NCBI GenBank assembly: GCA_002344125.1
Contig: DDTQ01000010.1
Location: 1 to 64,000, forward strand
DNA from: Ignavibacteria bacterium UBA2360
GTDB taxonomy: Bacteria; Bacteroidota; Ignavibacteria; Tepidaquicellales; OLB5
Direction of reading: 5' to 3'
Length of the DNA: 64,000 nt
Every line of letters starts with the position of its first letter. Positions within the stretch are counted from its first letter, which is position 1. The notes below the pieces were generated by a model that made no database searches, was not told the DNA's origin, and worked only from the letters and a program-made list of their open reading frames with translations. Positions 44,701-52,955 of the stretch are shown here, piece after piece. The position numbers and the translations under genes were made by a program.

Positions 44701-44878
44701 ATCGCTTGGTATCGCTATTGTTGGCGGACTCATTTTCTCAACATTCCTTACACTGTTTATTGTACCTGCAATTTACACATATCTATCCAGGCATAAAGCC
44801 GCAAATCCTGATCTTAAAAAGTACAAAGAAACCGACGATGATGAAGAACGCAATCTTGCCCTCGAAAATCCCGCATAG
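41780..44878 (+). CDS. RND-family efflux pump permease (AcrB-like)
   Basis: A 1032-residue inner-membrane proton-driven exporter of the HAE-1/HAE-2-like group. It begins SATSIRRPVLSIVFSLIIII. The proton-relay aspartates are in MILAIGLVVDDAIVVLENIY (about residues 395-414), and the second-half helices end with GLVTKNAILIVEFANQKKEEG and RPIMMTSIASALGALP. Two large periplasmic porter domains lie at about 35-335 and 555-860. Multidrug or solvent export is probable, but the substrate is unknown. The gene stop is two or three bases from the decayed end of the CRISPR array. Confidence 0.93.
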   Translation: MSLSATSIRRPVLSIVFSLIIIIFGIVAFTFLEVREYPSVDPPIVTVTTGYPGANSEVIETQITEPLEESLNGIDGIKSLTSQSREGQSQITIEFSLERNLEDASNDVRDRVSRALRNLPTDVDPPVVQKSDADDSPIIFMYVQSNTRNILEVNAFATNVIKERIQTIPGVSTVRIFGERKYAMRMWLDPEKLAAYQLTPLDVRTALEKENVELPSGRIEGDKTELTIRTLGRLKDAEEFNNLIVRETNGTVIRFKDVGYAELGPENERGSLKRAGLLGVGVAVTMQPGGNAIDISDEFKKRYEQLKKDIPADYSIEIGFDFSEYIRTTISEVEETIFIAFGLVILIIFLFLRDWRSTLIPIVAIPTSIISAFFIMYLMGYSINVLTLVGMILAIGLVVDDAIVVLENIYSKIEEGMNPIEAAYKGSKEIYFAVISITIALVAVFLPIMFIEGTTGKLFKEFAVVIAGSVLVSAFVALTLTPMMSSRLLKASAKHNKFYSLTEPFFVKTIDTYRKMLIGFMKIRWAAFIIIAIVGVLIYITGSSLKSELAPLEDRSNIRIQATAPEGATFEYMQKYMDDLSDVVITSTPEIQTPITNVGAGGQVNNGFINMYLVPPGERERTQQQIYDKLAKEINQISGIRAFPSQPPTIGGRFGGQPIQFVLQAPEYEKLEEFMPKFLEEANKQPELTFVDANLKINKPEINLTIDRQKASDLGVSFSDVASTLQISFGSQRFGYFIKEGKQYQVLGQVTRDKRDNPYDLRYLYVRNKNNQLIQLDNLVSLTEQAAPTTRYRYNRYSSATISGGLAPGYTLGDGIAAMRRVAAEVLPEEFNTALAGQSKDFEESSSSLLFTFVFALIIIYLVLAAQFESFIDPFIILLTVPLALFGALLSLWVFGMTLNIFSQIGIIMLIGLVTKNAILIVEFANQKKEEGLSVKEAVDEAAVQRFRPIMMTSIASALGALPIAIGIGAGSRVSLGIAIVGGLIFSTFLTLFIVPAIYTYLSRHKAANPDLKKYKETDDDEERNLALENPA

Positions 44879-44880
44879 GA

Positions 44881-46733
44881 TTTAATATTTGCTTTGACGA
44901 TATTTGATACAATTTTAATTTATAAATTCTCATGACACCACGAGTTGTGATTTGCTTTCAATTTGTTCTTTGACGATATTTGATACAATATGTAAAGCAT
45001 TATGGCAGGTACGGAATCAGTTGTGATTTGCTTTCAATTTGTTCTTTGACGATATTTGATACAATACGGTATTTGTGCCGTTGTAAATAATCCTGGTTGT
45101 GATTTGCTTTCAATTTGTTCTTTGACGATATTTGATACAATATTGGTTCACTTGCATATACAAATCAGATTGTTGTGATTTGCTTTCAATTTGTTCTTTG
45201 ACGATATTTGATACAATACTCTGCTTAACTTCAGCCACAGAATTTATGTTGTGATTTGCTTTCAATTTGTTCTTTGACGATATTTGATACAATACCGAGA
45301 AAAATGGTTTAAACCATTTGGAGGTTGTGATTTGCTTTCAATTTGTTCTTTGACGATATTTGATACAATCCGGAAGGAGGGAATATCAACCGTTAACTGT
45401 TGTGATTTGCTTTCAATTTGTTCTTTGACGATATTTGATACAATGCTTTATCGTCAAGCAATCTGCCGTTGAGCGTTGTGATTTGCTTTCAATTTGTTCT
45501 TTGACGATATTTGATACAATGAAGGCTTAGAGCCTCTGCAATCCCTGCTTGTTGTGATTTGCTTTCAATTTGTTCTTTGACGATATTTGATACAATTGAA
45601 CTATAGCGAACTGCCTGTTGGTCTTGGTTGTGATTTGCTTTCAATTTGTTCTTTGACGATATTTGATACAATTCGTCACTTACAATATTGATTTTAACTT
45701 CAGTTGTGATTTGCTTTCAATTTGTTCTTTGACGATATTTGATACAATATTTATTGATGCAGATGCTGTCGCAATAGAGTTGTGATTTGCTTTCAATTTG
45801 TTCTTTGACGATATTTGATACAATGCAGGCAGATAAAATCATCAACGCATTACTGTTGTGATTTGCTTTCAATTTGTTCTTTGACGATATTTGATACAAT
45901 TCGCAGGTGTGGGATACGACCGGCGTATATGTTGTGATTTGCTTTCAATTTGTTCTTTGACGATATTTGATACAATAATGCAGCTGAACGAACTTGAATT
46001 CTTTTGGTTGTGATTTGCTTTCAATTTGTTCTTTGACGATATTTGATACAATAGCGCAACTTTCTGTAATGAATCGCTTTTAGTTGTGATTTGCTTTCAA
46101 TTTGTTCTTTGACGATATTTGATACAATAAGCTGACACGAAGAAGCCTGTATATCCATGTTGTGATTTGCTTTCAATTTGTTCTTTGACGATATTTGATA
46201 CAATTTAGATACAGTATTATCTGATCCGCAACTGTTGTGATTTGCTTTCAATTTGTTCTTTGACGATATTTGATACAATAAATCAGATAAGAAGTTGATC
46301 AATAACTCGTTGTGATTTGCTTTCAATTTGTTCTTTGACGATATTTGATACAATAAGGAAAGCATTAACACCAACCCAACGTTAGTTGTGATTTGCTTTC
46401 AATTTGTTCTTTGACGATATTTGATACAATTCTTTGCTCATATATACTACAGGCCTGTTTGTTGTGATTTGCTTTCAATTTGTTCTTTGACGATATTTGA
46501 TACAATTGGGAAATTTCAGTATATATCTACCAAGCCGTTGTGATTTGCTTTCAATTTGTTCTTTGACGATATTTGATACAATGCTTGTTAAAATTTATGT
46601 CCGTGAGGTCATGTTGTGATTTGCTTTCAATTTGTTCTTTGACGATATTTGATACAATCAATGTTACACCAGGCGCAAGCGGCTTAAGTTGTGATTTGCT
46701 TTCAATTTGTTCTTTGACGATATTTGATACAAT
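44881..46733 (+). CRISPR. Type II-C CRISPR array, 24 repeats of 46 bp
   Basis: Full repeats start at 44944, 45020, 45096, 45172, 45248, 45324, 45399, 45475, 45551, 45627, 45703, 45779, 45855, 45931, 46007, 46083, 46159, 46234, 46309, 46385, 46461, 46537, 46613 and 46688. Spacers are 29-30 nt. The repeat begins GTTGTGATTTGCTTTCAATT and ends CGATATTTGATACAAT. A decayed repeat at about 44881-44913 keeps only the last part intact, so there are 24 spacers in all. The GTTGT...ACAAT polarity means guide RNAs read on the plus strand, against the cas genes. Every repeat ends in TGATACAAT, an extended -10 element, as known in Neisseria II-C arrays. Spacer targets could not be searched. Confidence 0.98.
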
Positions 46734-46872
46734 CTGTTTCTTGTATCGTCTAATAAAACAAGGTACTTACAGCTATTTGAGTGTCAAAAAAATCGCCAAA
46801 GATTAAAGCCGTCTAATTGATATTAAACGGCTTTTTTATTTCTATAAGCTTTGCATTTATTATAGAAAACGC
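46734..46872. other. Cas-proximal flank (probable leader end) of the CRISPR array
   Basis: The unique stretch between the last repeat and cas2. The opposite array end has the decayed repeat, so new spacers are probably added on this side. That is inference. The region also holds a terminator for transcripts leaving the array. Confidence 0.45.
46807..46837 (+). terminator. Rho-independent terminator after the CRISPR array
   Basis: Stem AGCCGT (46807-46812) with ACGGCT (46827-46832), extended by further A-T pairs, followed by TTTTTT on the plus strand. It would stop transcripts running out of the array towards the convergent cas genes. Confidence 0.8.
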
Positions 46873-47205
46873 TTAAAACAATTCTAATTGCTGGGGCGGC
46901 GCTTTTACTTCTTCTTTCTTTTTACCATAAAATATCTCAATTTCGCCGAATTGTTTGTCTGTAATGCGTAATATCCCTATATGTCCCCTTGGCGGTAAAA
47001 CAGATTTTACTCTTTTAACGTGAACATCGCTGTTCTCTTTACTCATACTGTGTCGCACATAAATAGAAAACTGGAACATATCAAAGCCATCTTTCATAAT
47101 AGATTTTCGAAATCTGGCGTAGTTTTTCCTGTCCCGTTTAGTCTCGGTAGGAAGGTCAAAGAATACGAGTACCCACATAATTCTATATTCGTCTAATTTC
47201 AGCAT
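46873..47205 (-). CDS. cas2: CRISPR-associated endoribonuclease/adaptation protein Cas2
   Basis: A 110-residue ferredoxin-fold protein that forms the central dimer of the Cas1-Cas2 spacer integrase. The N-terminal strand YRIMWVLVFFDLPTETKRDR holds the conserved aspartate (about residue 16). Further family segments are FRKSIMKDGFDMFQFSIYVRH and GHIGILRITDKQFGEIEIFYG. The start overlaps the end of cas1 by seven bases, indicating translational coupling. It is the last cas gene, so the operon is cas9-cas1-cas2 without csn2 or cas4, the type II-C set. Confidence 0.96.
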   Translation of the reverse strand: MLKLDEYRIMWVLVFFDLPTETKRDRKNYARFRKSIMKDGFDMFQFSIYVRHSMSKENSDVHVKRVKSVLPPRGHIGILRITDKQFGEIEIFYGKKKEEVKAPPQQLELF

Positions 47206-48194
47206 TGTATAAATTCAGGATAAATGATCTTTTTTGTTTTGCCTTCAAAACACTTCGCAAGCGATGATGTCGTTCTTTGCATACCTACCATTAAAGGACT
47301 TTTTTCTTTTTCTATAAATATATCCGCTGTTGCAATTTCAAGAAGCCGTTTTTTAATTGCCGGGTTAAGTTCTGCAGGTTCGTTCCCGTTATCGGTCACT
47401 TCGCATACTATCTTATCTACAAATGGTCTGTATGGCTCCATAATGTCATCTGCAAGGCAATATGCGTTGTATTTGTTCCTGTGATGAATGCCAAGAGTTG
47501 GCAGCATACCGCTTGCAACAAGTGCTCGGGCTGTTATTGCCCTTAATATTGCGTAACCGTAATTTAACAGGCTGTTTGGGGGCGGACCTGTTCTTGACCG
47601 GTAAAAATCAATATTATCAGGGAAGATGGCTTTCCAGTAGAATGCCGCGGCTCTGGCTTCATGATTCCCGGCGTCACCTGATTTAACCTCTTTAACCCAT
47701 TTTAGCATATTATCTACCGGTACTCCGTTTATTGAGAGCAATTGTGCCTGATTGTAGATCTTTGCCTGTACAGTTTGCTGCCATAACTGCTTTTTTAAAG
47801 GAATAGTTGAGTTTATCTGAGCTCTGAACTTTTCGGATTGAAGTGTGTTGCCTTCAAGATTTAAGAACATACCTGTTGGTATATGTGACCTGTTGCATAT
47901 TATAACAGCAGCGTTATTTTCTAATAGCTCTGAAAGGAGATATTGCGAGAGAGTAACTCCATAGTGATCGGCTATTACTACGCCTATATCCTCTATGGGT
48001 ATTGTATGCCTCTTCGCTGTGCCTTGTTCTGCTGTTTTTTCTATAAACTTGTTTCGGTTTTCATACCAATCATCATAATTATCATAATCGATAAAGTCCA
48101 TTTCAAGTTGCTCAGGCTTTATATCAATTATCAACTGCTGTTGCTTACAGTTCAAATGAGCCGGCGAACCGATGTATAATGTTTTTTTTATCAA
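47199..48194 (-). CDS. cas1: CRISPR-associated endonuclease/integrase Cas1
   Basis: The metal-dependent integrase that inserts new spacers. The 331 residues start at TTG directly after the cas9 stop with no gap, giving MIKKTLYIGSPAHLNC. Catalytic residues expected for the family are visible: the glutamate in NHEARAAAFYWKAIF (about residue 179), the histidine in LGIHHRNKYNAYCLADD and the aspartate in ADDIMEPYRPFVD. N-terminal segments VVIADHYGVTLSQYLLSELL and NAAVIICNRSHIPTGMF match type II Cas1. It overlaps cas2 by seven bases. Confidence 0.96.
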   Translation of the reverse strand: MIKKTLYIGSPAHLNCKQQQLIIDIKPEQLEMDFIDYDNYDDWYENRNKFIEKTAEQGTAKRHTIPIEDIGVVIADHYGVTLSQYLLSELLENNAAVIICNRSHIPTGMFLNLEGNTLQSEKFRAQINSTIPLKKQLWQQTVQAKIYNQAQLLSINGVPVDNMLKWVKEVKSGDAGNHEARAAAFYWKAIFPDNIDFYRSRTGPPPNSLLNYGYAILRAITARALVASGMLPTLGIHHRNKYNAYCLADDIMEPYRPFVDKIVCEVTDNGNEPAELNPAIKKRLLEIATADIFIEKEKSPLMVGMQRTTSSLAKCFEGKTKKIIYPEFIQC

Positions 48195-51100
48195 TTATGT
48201 ATATATAACGTTTCCTAATCTATCGACAATTATCTTTGAACAAACGTCTTTGATCATCAAATCATCAATAGAACGTTCCATTTTATTTAAGGCTGAATAC
48301 TCAGATTTATAAACAATAGGTGTGGAAACTTCATGCTTTATGAAAAAGCATTGTTTGCCAGATGAACTCACCATTTTATAAACCCTGTTAACTTTTTTTA
48401 TATAATTTATATCTATTTGTTTATGGCCAATTTCAGGTATTTCTTCTAGGGTTGGTGCATATACCAAATCATTTGGTGAAAGATGAAATAGTAATTTATA
48501 TCCTTTTTCATTTGTTTCAGGCACAGCATTTAAACCGTGTTTTTGTCTTTCAATAACAATATTAAGTGGTATAGAATCGTAATCTCTCTTGCCTTTGTTA
48601 TCAATATAAATTGCAAAAAAGAGATTTGTCCCTTTTGCAGCTTCAACGAATTTACTCTCTTTATTGCCAATTTGCCCAAGCGGGAATTTACTTCCTAACT
48701 CGAAAACCCTGGCTTTATAAATCGGCTGGTGCAATTTTCCATCATTGTATATCAAAATGTTTTTATTCATCTCCTCTAAGCCTTCAGGTGTAAATGCCAA
48801 TTCTGGATTATTTTCTTTGCTAATTAAGTAGTTTTTCAAAATCTTCTGAATCCCGGTATCTGTTATAGATTCAATTGTTTTTAAATCAAAAGTAATGTCA
48901 ATTGGTTTTCTTGTTGCTGTTAGCCTTTTCCCTTTGGGTACTTTTATCCATGCCAGTTTTACCTCCCCTGAAACAGTGTCCTTATGCATAGGTTTTCTTA
49001 TAGCCCAGCTATCACCTTTAGTTTGCGATACAACTCCTTTTACTTTCTTACCATCTTTCTCTATCCAATTAGTATATTTGTTTGTTGTCTTATTAATAAC
49101 CCTCAAATTTTGTTTAAAGCTAACAATGATAGATTCTAAATTATTATTTGCATCTTCTGTAAAATTCTCCCATGGTTTAATAAAATCCATAGGTACTTCT
49201 CTTTCAACTGTTTTGCCTTTTTTGGGTTGTTTATAAGATACTTTCTCAAATTTTCGCAGCTTCCTATTCAAGTCAAAGCGTTCATTGGATTTTGCATATA
49301 AATTATTCAATAAATTCACATGGTCGCGTGTTGCGCAAGCAATCACTAACGCATCCAAAGCATGGTGTCTATGATCAATACGTTTCTTTTGAAAACCTTT
49401 AGAAAGACCAATAGGGACAGTCGGTAATTCTTTTTGATACTTTTCGTTGTAGGTTGTAAAATCAGTAGTGTTTGTAAGTTTGTTCATTCGCTGAAAGCGA
49501 GGGAGTATCAAATCATTCCAGACATCATTAAGTCCCCAGTCTTGTTTTAATCGGGAAGTAATTTTTCCATTACCGGGTATAACATTCTTGGAATTAATCC
49601 CGTCATCATTGTGCGCTGATCGCACAATGTTTGAAAGCAACGCAGAAATAAATTTACTTATATATCGAGTGTCATTTAACTGCCTTTTTATCATTTTATC
49701 TGGTATTTCATCAAGTAGTAGCTTATTACGTTTTGAGCGATTATTTAAGTAATTTTGCTTTATAAAATCCAAATATTCTTCTTCGCTGAATATCTTAACA
49801 GATTCGTTGCCTATACCCAATTCAATAATTTCACCATGATGTTTCTTAACAAATTCCAAACCAAGCAGGTTATCTTTTAATTTATTTACAGCTGATTCGC
49901 AAATTATTTTATTGTTAAAACTATCATCAAAAAACCTGCTTTGCGGTATAATATGTTCAATTTCGTAGGCAGGTGTAAATAATTTATGCAATGGGATGAT
50001 TTTACCTGTATAGGGTGAGCGGTATTTCTGCTCCAGCCATAATTTATATCGCTGCAACTCCGAATTTGTTGGTAGGGCTGATTTACTTATTTTTAAAATT
50101 TCATCAGGTAGCTCAATATTCGATTTTAAAACACCATCTTCAAAAATTTTTAGAATTTCTTGCTGCATAGGGGAGTGTGGCCTAACATTTTCAATTTTCG
50201 GATCATTCTTCAGTTCAGCAAGTAAGGATTTTATCCTAAGGTTTGTATTCTCATTTTCTACGACTAAATTTGTGATCGATTTCCGTTCTTCAGCAGTATT
50301 CTTCATCTCTCTTCCAAGTTCAACATGAATTTCATTAAAGTAATCTTTTGCGCCATTTCCAAATTTAGCCCAAATATCTTTAACAACTCTAAGTGTTTCC
50401 GTTATAACTTGTTCAACAATCGGGTTACGTAGTGAGTGCTGTTTGAAATCTTCTAAATATTGTGAAAGATCTTCCAGTGAGTTCCATTTATCGTTACTCG
50501 TAGCTTCGGAATGTCGGTCATATACAATATAACTTGCCAGCCAAAGTTGTAACCCTTGGAAGTCGTTCGGGGTCTTTAATTCATTTTTACTTGCTTTTTC
50601 TCTAACTAAAACTCTAATTTCTGAATCTTCTTCTGCGTTTATAATTTTATCAATCCTTTGCTTTGTCTTATGATCAATATTATCCCATTCCCAATATTTG
50701 CCTAAACGAATTAGTGGTAGCAATTTTTTGATAGCTTTTACAGAATAACTTCCATATTCACTTTTGAAAGGTGGGTATTTGATGAAATTCTCTACAAATG
50801 AATCAATATCTAATTTATGTTTTTTAGCGTATTGTTTTAATGCTTTTTCGTATTCAGTTTTATCAGTAACAGAGTAAATAATGTGCCATAATTGTTGTTC
50901 GGTTTCAGCAGTAAGAAAATCATTACCAATATTAACTACTTTTTCTATCCTGTTTTTAATATTAGTGTGTGTTTCGTTGCATGGATACAATTTATCTTCA
51001 ACAAAGTTCCATCTGTATTTAATGATTTCATTGTTTAAATCTTTGCCTTTTAATCCTGTATTAGCCAGCAGATATTTAATAACAGCTTTTTGATCTACAT

Positions 51101-52547
51101 CTTTCCTGTTGTTTAAAAATTCGAATAGTTTTTCGTAATCTTCAGTATTCTGTAGAACTGATTTGGTTATATTGGTGTCATCATCTTTTTTGTAAATGCT
51201 TAGATTGTAAATCCATTGCCATAGTCTGAATTCCTGATATGCTGGATGTGATTTGGGAATTGCTTTTAGATGCTGTATTTGTCTTTTCCCTTCTTTATCT
51301 GTAAATTCTCTATACTCAAGTGTACAATTGGTTATAGATGACTTTTTGCTTTTTAAAGGTCGCTGATAAAAGATAATATCATCTAAGAAAAGATGTACAA
51401 AATCTCTTTTGCTCAAGGTAAGTTGGTGTGTTTCATTATTTTTATAGAGTTCTCTTACGCAATCGTTATAGATTTCCTCATCCTGCAGCTCACTGTGGTA
51501 TTCACTTTGTTTCTTTAGAATTTGCCTTAATTCGTCCTTGTAATATTTGCGCTCAATTGTTCGTACTAATTTTCCTCTAATTTTCTGTTTCGGGTTCTGA
51601 AGCAAAGTGTCGTATATATAAGCTCCTACTGTTTCGTTAGCTTGTTCAATTTCTTGTTCAGTTTTCTTTTTTAGCAATGTCCAATCATCTTCTCCAGGTG
51701 CTCTGAAACTTCTTTTTTCTCTTCCTTCTTTATCTTTCTTTACTGTTCCATCATCATTTAGTTCTGTTGTTACAATGAAATCTCTTACCTTATCTTTCCA
51801 GTCATATAATGGAATTTTACTTGATCTGCGGTAAATCCAACCATTTTCCAGCACTAAACTGTACCAAACCTCTGATTTGCCTTTTTGCTGATCATCTGCT
51901 TTTACATCGGTAATTGCGAGTGAATGAAATTCAACTATTTTATTTAAAAATTCTTCTTCCTCTTCTCCTCGCAATTGATAATATCCGCGCTTTTGATTGA
52001 AATTTAACAATATCCAAGCCAATTCTTCTTTTTCTATTTTTTCAGTAAGCGCTTTCTTGCGCAAAAAATAAATTGTCCAATCATATGGTATTAATTTTTC
52101 ATTGCCAGCTTCATCTTTTAAATAGTCAGGGCGTTGTTTTCTAAAGTCTTCCAGCATTTCGCTAAAGGAATTCTTAAAAATGAATTGTTTGTTGTTATAA
52201 GCGATTTTTGGTTCTTTTTCAGGTAAAAATTGTCCTAACCTGTGTTCGAAGTCGATTTCTAGGGCATAATGTTCTGGTAGGTAGCCTAATATATTTAACA
52301 ATCTAAGCAGTCTTTGTCTTCTAAGCAAATGCCTTTCTCTTAGTCTGCGTACGCTTCTCATTCTTGTTCTTTCAGCAGTTTGTGATATCGAATTCCCTTT
52401 ACCAAAATCTCCTAATTGGTCTTGGCTCATTGGAATTATTCTGCTCCCTAATCCAAGTATTTTTCCTTGTCTATTTTCAAAGTCTTGCTCAATTAATGCC
52501 CAACCAATTGAATTTGTACCCAAGTCTAGTCCAAGTATTTTTTTCAT
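48195..52547 (-). CDS. cas9: CRISPR-associated endonuclease Cas9 (type II-C)
   Basis: The RNA-guided DNA nuclease, 1450 residues. All nuclease residues are in place: RuvC-I Asp8 in ILGLDLGTNSIGWAL, RuvC-II Glu743 in NEIHVELGREM, HNH His865 in AYEIEHIIPQSRFFDDS, and RuvC-III Asp1065 in RIDHRHHALDALVIACA. The arginine-rich bridge helix (RSVRRLRERHLLRRQRLLRL) is near residues 63-82. The recognition lobe lies between about 90 and 720, and the PAM-reading part after about 1150. The size fits the large II-C branch of Bacteroidota. A tracrRNA is encoded divergently just upstream. The PAM cannot be predicted by eye. Confidence 0.98.
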   Translation of the reverse strand: MKKILGLDLGTNSIGWALIEQDFENRQGKILGLGSRIIPMSQDQLGDFGKGNSISQTAERTRMRSVRRLRERHLLRRQRLLRLLNILGYLPEHYALEIDFEHRLGQFLPEKEPKIAYNNKQFIFKNSFSEMLEDFRKQRPDYLKDEAGNEKLIPYDWTIYFLRKKALTEKIEKEELAWILLNFNQKRGYYQLRGEEEEEFLNKIVEFHSLAITDVKADDQQKGKSEVWYSLVLENGWIYRRSSKIPLYDWKDKVRDFIVTTELNDDGTVKKDKEGREKRSFRAPGEDDWTLLKKKTEQEIEQANETVGAYIYDTLLQNPKQKIRGKLVRTIERKYYKDELRQILKKQSEYHSELQDEEIYNDCVRELYKNNETHQLTLSKRDFVHLFLDDIIFYQRPLKSKKSSITNCTLEYREFTDKEGKRQIQHLKAIPKSHPAYQEFRLWQWIYNLSIYKKDDDTNITKSVLQNTEDYEKLFEFLNNRKDVDQKAVIKYLLANTGLKGKDLNNEIIKYRWNFVEDKLYPCNETHTNIKNRIEKVVNIGNDFLTAETEQQLWHIIYSVTDKTEYEKALKQYAKKHKLDIDSFVENFIKYPPFKSEYGSYSVKAIKKLLPLIRLGKYWEWDNIDHKTKQRIDKIINAEEDSEIRVLVREKASKNELKTPNDFQGLQLWLASYIVYDRHSEATSNDKWNSLEDLSQYLEDFKQHSLRNPIVEQVITETLRVVKDIWAKFGNGAKDYFNEIHVELGREMKNTAEERKSITNLVVENENTNLRIKSLLAELKNDPKIENVRPHSPMQQEILKIFEDGVLKSNIELPDEILKISKSALPTNSELQRYKLWLEQKYRSPYTGKIIPLHKLFTPAYEIEHIIPQSRFFDDSFNNKIICESAVNKLKDNLLGLEFVKKHHGEIIELGIGNESVKIFSEEEYLDFIKQNYLNNRSKRNKLLLDEIPDKMIKRQLNDTRYISKFISALLSNIVRSAHNDDGINSKNVIPGNGKITSRLKQDWGLNDVWNDLILPRFQRMNKLTNTTDFTTYNEKYQKELPTVPIGLSKGFQKKRIDHRHHALDALVIACATRDHVNLLNNLYAKSNERFDLNRKLRKFEKVSYKQPKKGKTVEREVPMDFIKPWENFTEDANNNLESIIVSFKQNLRVINKTTNKYTNWIEKDGKKVKGVVSQTKGDSWAIRKPMHKDTVSGEVKLAWIKVPKGKRLTATRKPIDITFDLKTIESITDTGIQKILKNYLISKENNPELAFTPEGLEEMNKNILIYNDGKLHQPIYKARVFELGSKFPLGQIGNKESKFVEAAKGTNLFFAIYIDNKGKRDYDSIPLNIVIERQKHGLNAVPETNEKGYKLLFHLSPNDLVYAPTLEEIPEIGHKQIDINYIKKVNRVYKMVSSSGKQCFFIKHEVSTPIVYKSEYSALNKMERSIDDLMIKDVCSKIIVDRLGNVIYT

Positions 52548-52584
52548 TATGTTTGTATTTTATTAGATTATTTATTATCTTGCA

Positions 52585-52679
52585 AATGAACAAATAAAGC
52601 AAATCACAATAAGGATTATTCCGTTGTGAAAACATTTAAAGTGGTCTGTTTCCTTCATCGGTTTCAGGTCGCTTTTTTT
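52585..52679 (+). ncRNA. tracrRNA of the type II-C system
   Basis: The anti-repeat at 52588-52610 is complementary to repeat bases 1-25: 52588-52595 pairs with repeat 18-25 and 52596-52610 with repeat 1-15, leaving repeat bases 16-17 bulged. A nexus-like AAGGATTATTCCGTT (52611-52625) follows, resembling the AAGG...CCGTT core of other tracrRNAs. A 9-bp stem with wobbles (52640-52648 with 52665-52673) then runs into seven T and ends the RNA. The start near 52585 is inferred from a TATTAT at 52573-52578. It lies about 40 bases from the cas9 start, divergently oriented. Confidence 0.88.
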
Positions 52680-52955
52680 ATTCCATTTTTTAAGATTTTT
52701 GATTTAATACATAAAAAAAAGGCCAGCACGTTAACCAAATCGGCTAAATGCCACCCCCTATAATTTAAACTTTGTTATTTATTTAATTTATTTCAAGTCA
52801 ACTTAAGGGTTTGTCTATTTTTTCAAAATCAATTCTTTGAGCCTTTGTGGCAGACTTTTGGTTTTGTTTCTTAAAAGAACAATACAACTCAAAGTTAAAT
52901 TGTTGTGCCAAAATCTGTGGGTTTTTAATTCAAACATTTTTTAGCTATATTTGCT
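52680..52955. other. Intergenic region before guaB
   Basis: AT-rich stretch between the tracrRNA terminator and guaB. No gene, repeat or clear hairpin was recognised. Confidence 0.4.

Noticed and set aside
45110..46374. Several frames of 60-117 codons inside the CRISPR array
   Set aside because: They are translations of the repeat itself (recurring YQISSKNKLKANHN and VSNIVKEQIESKSQ), not genes.
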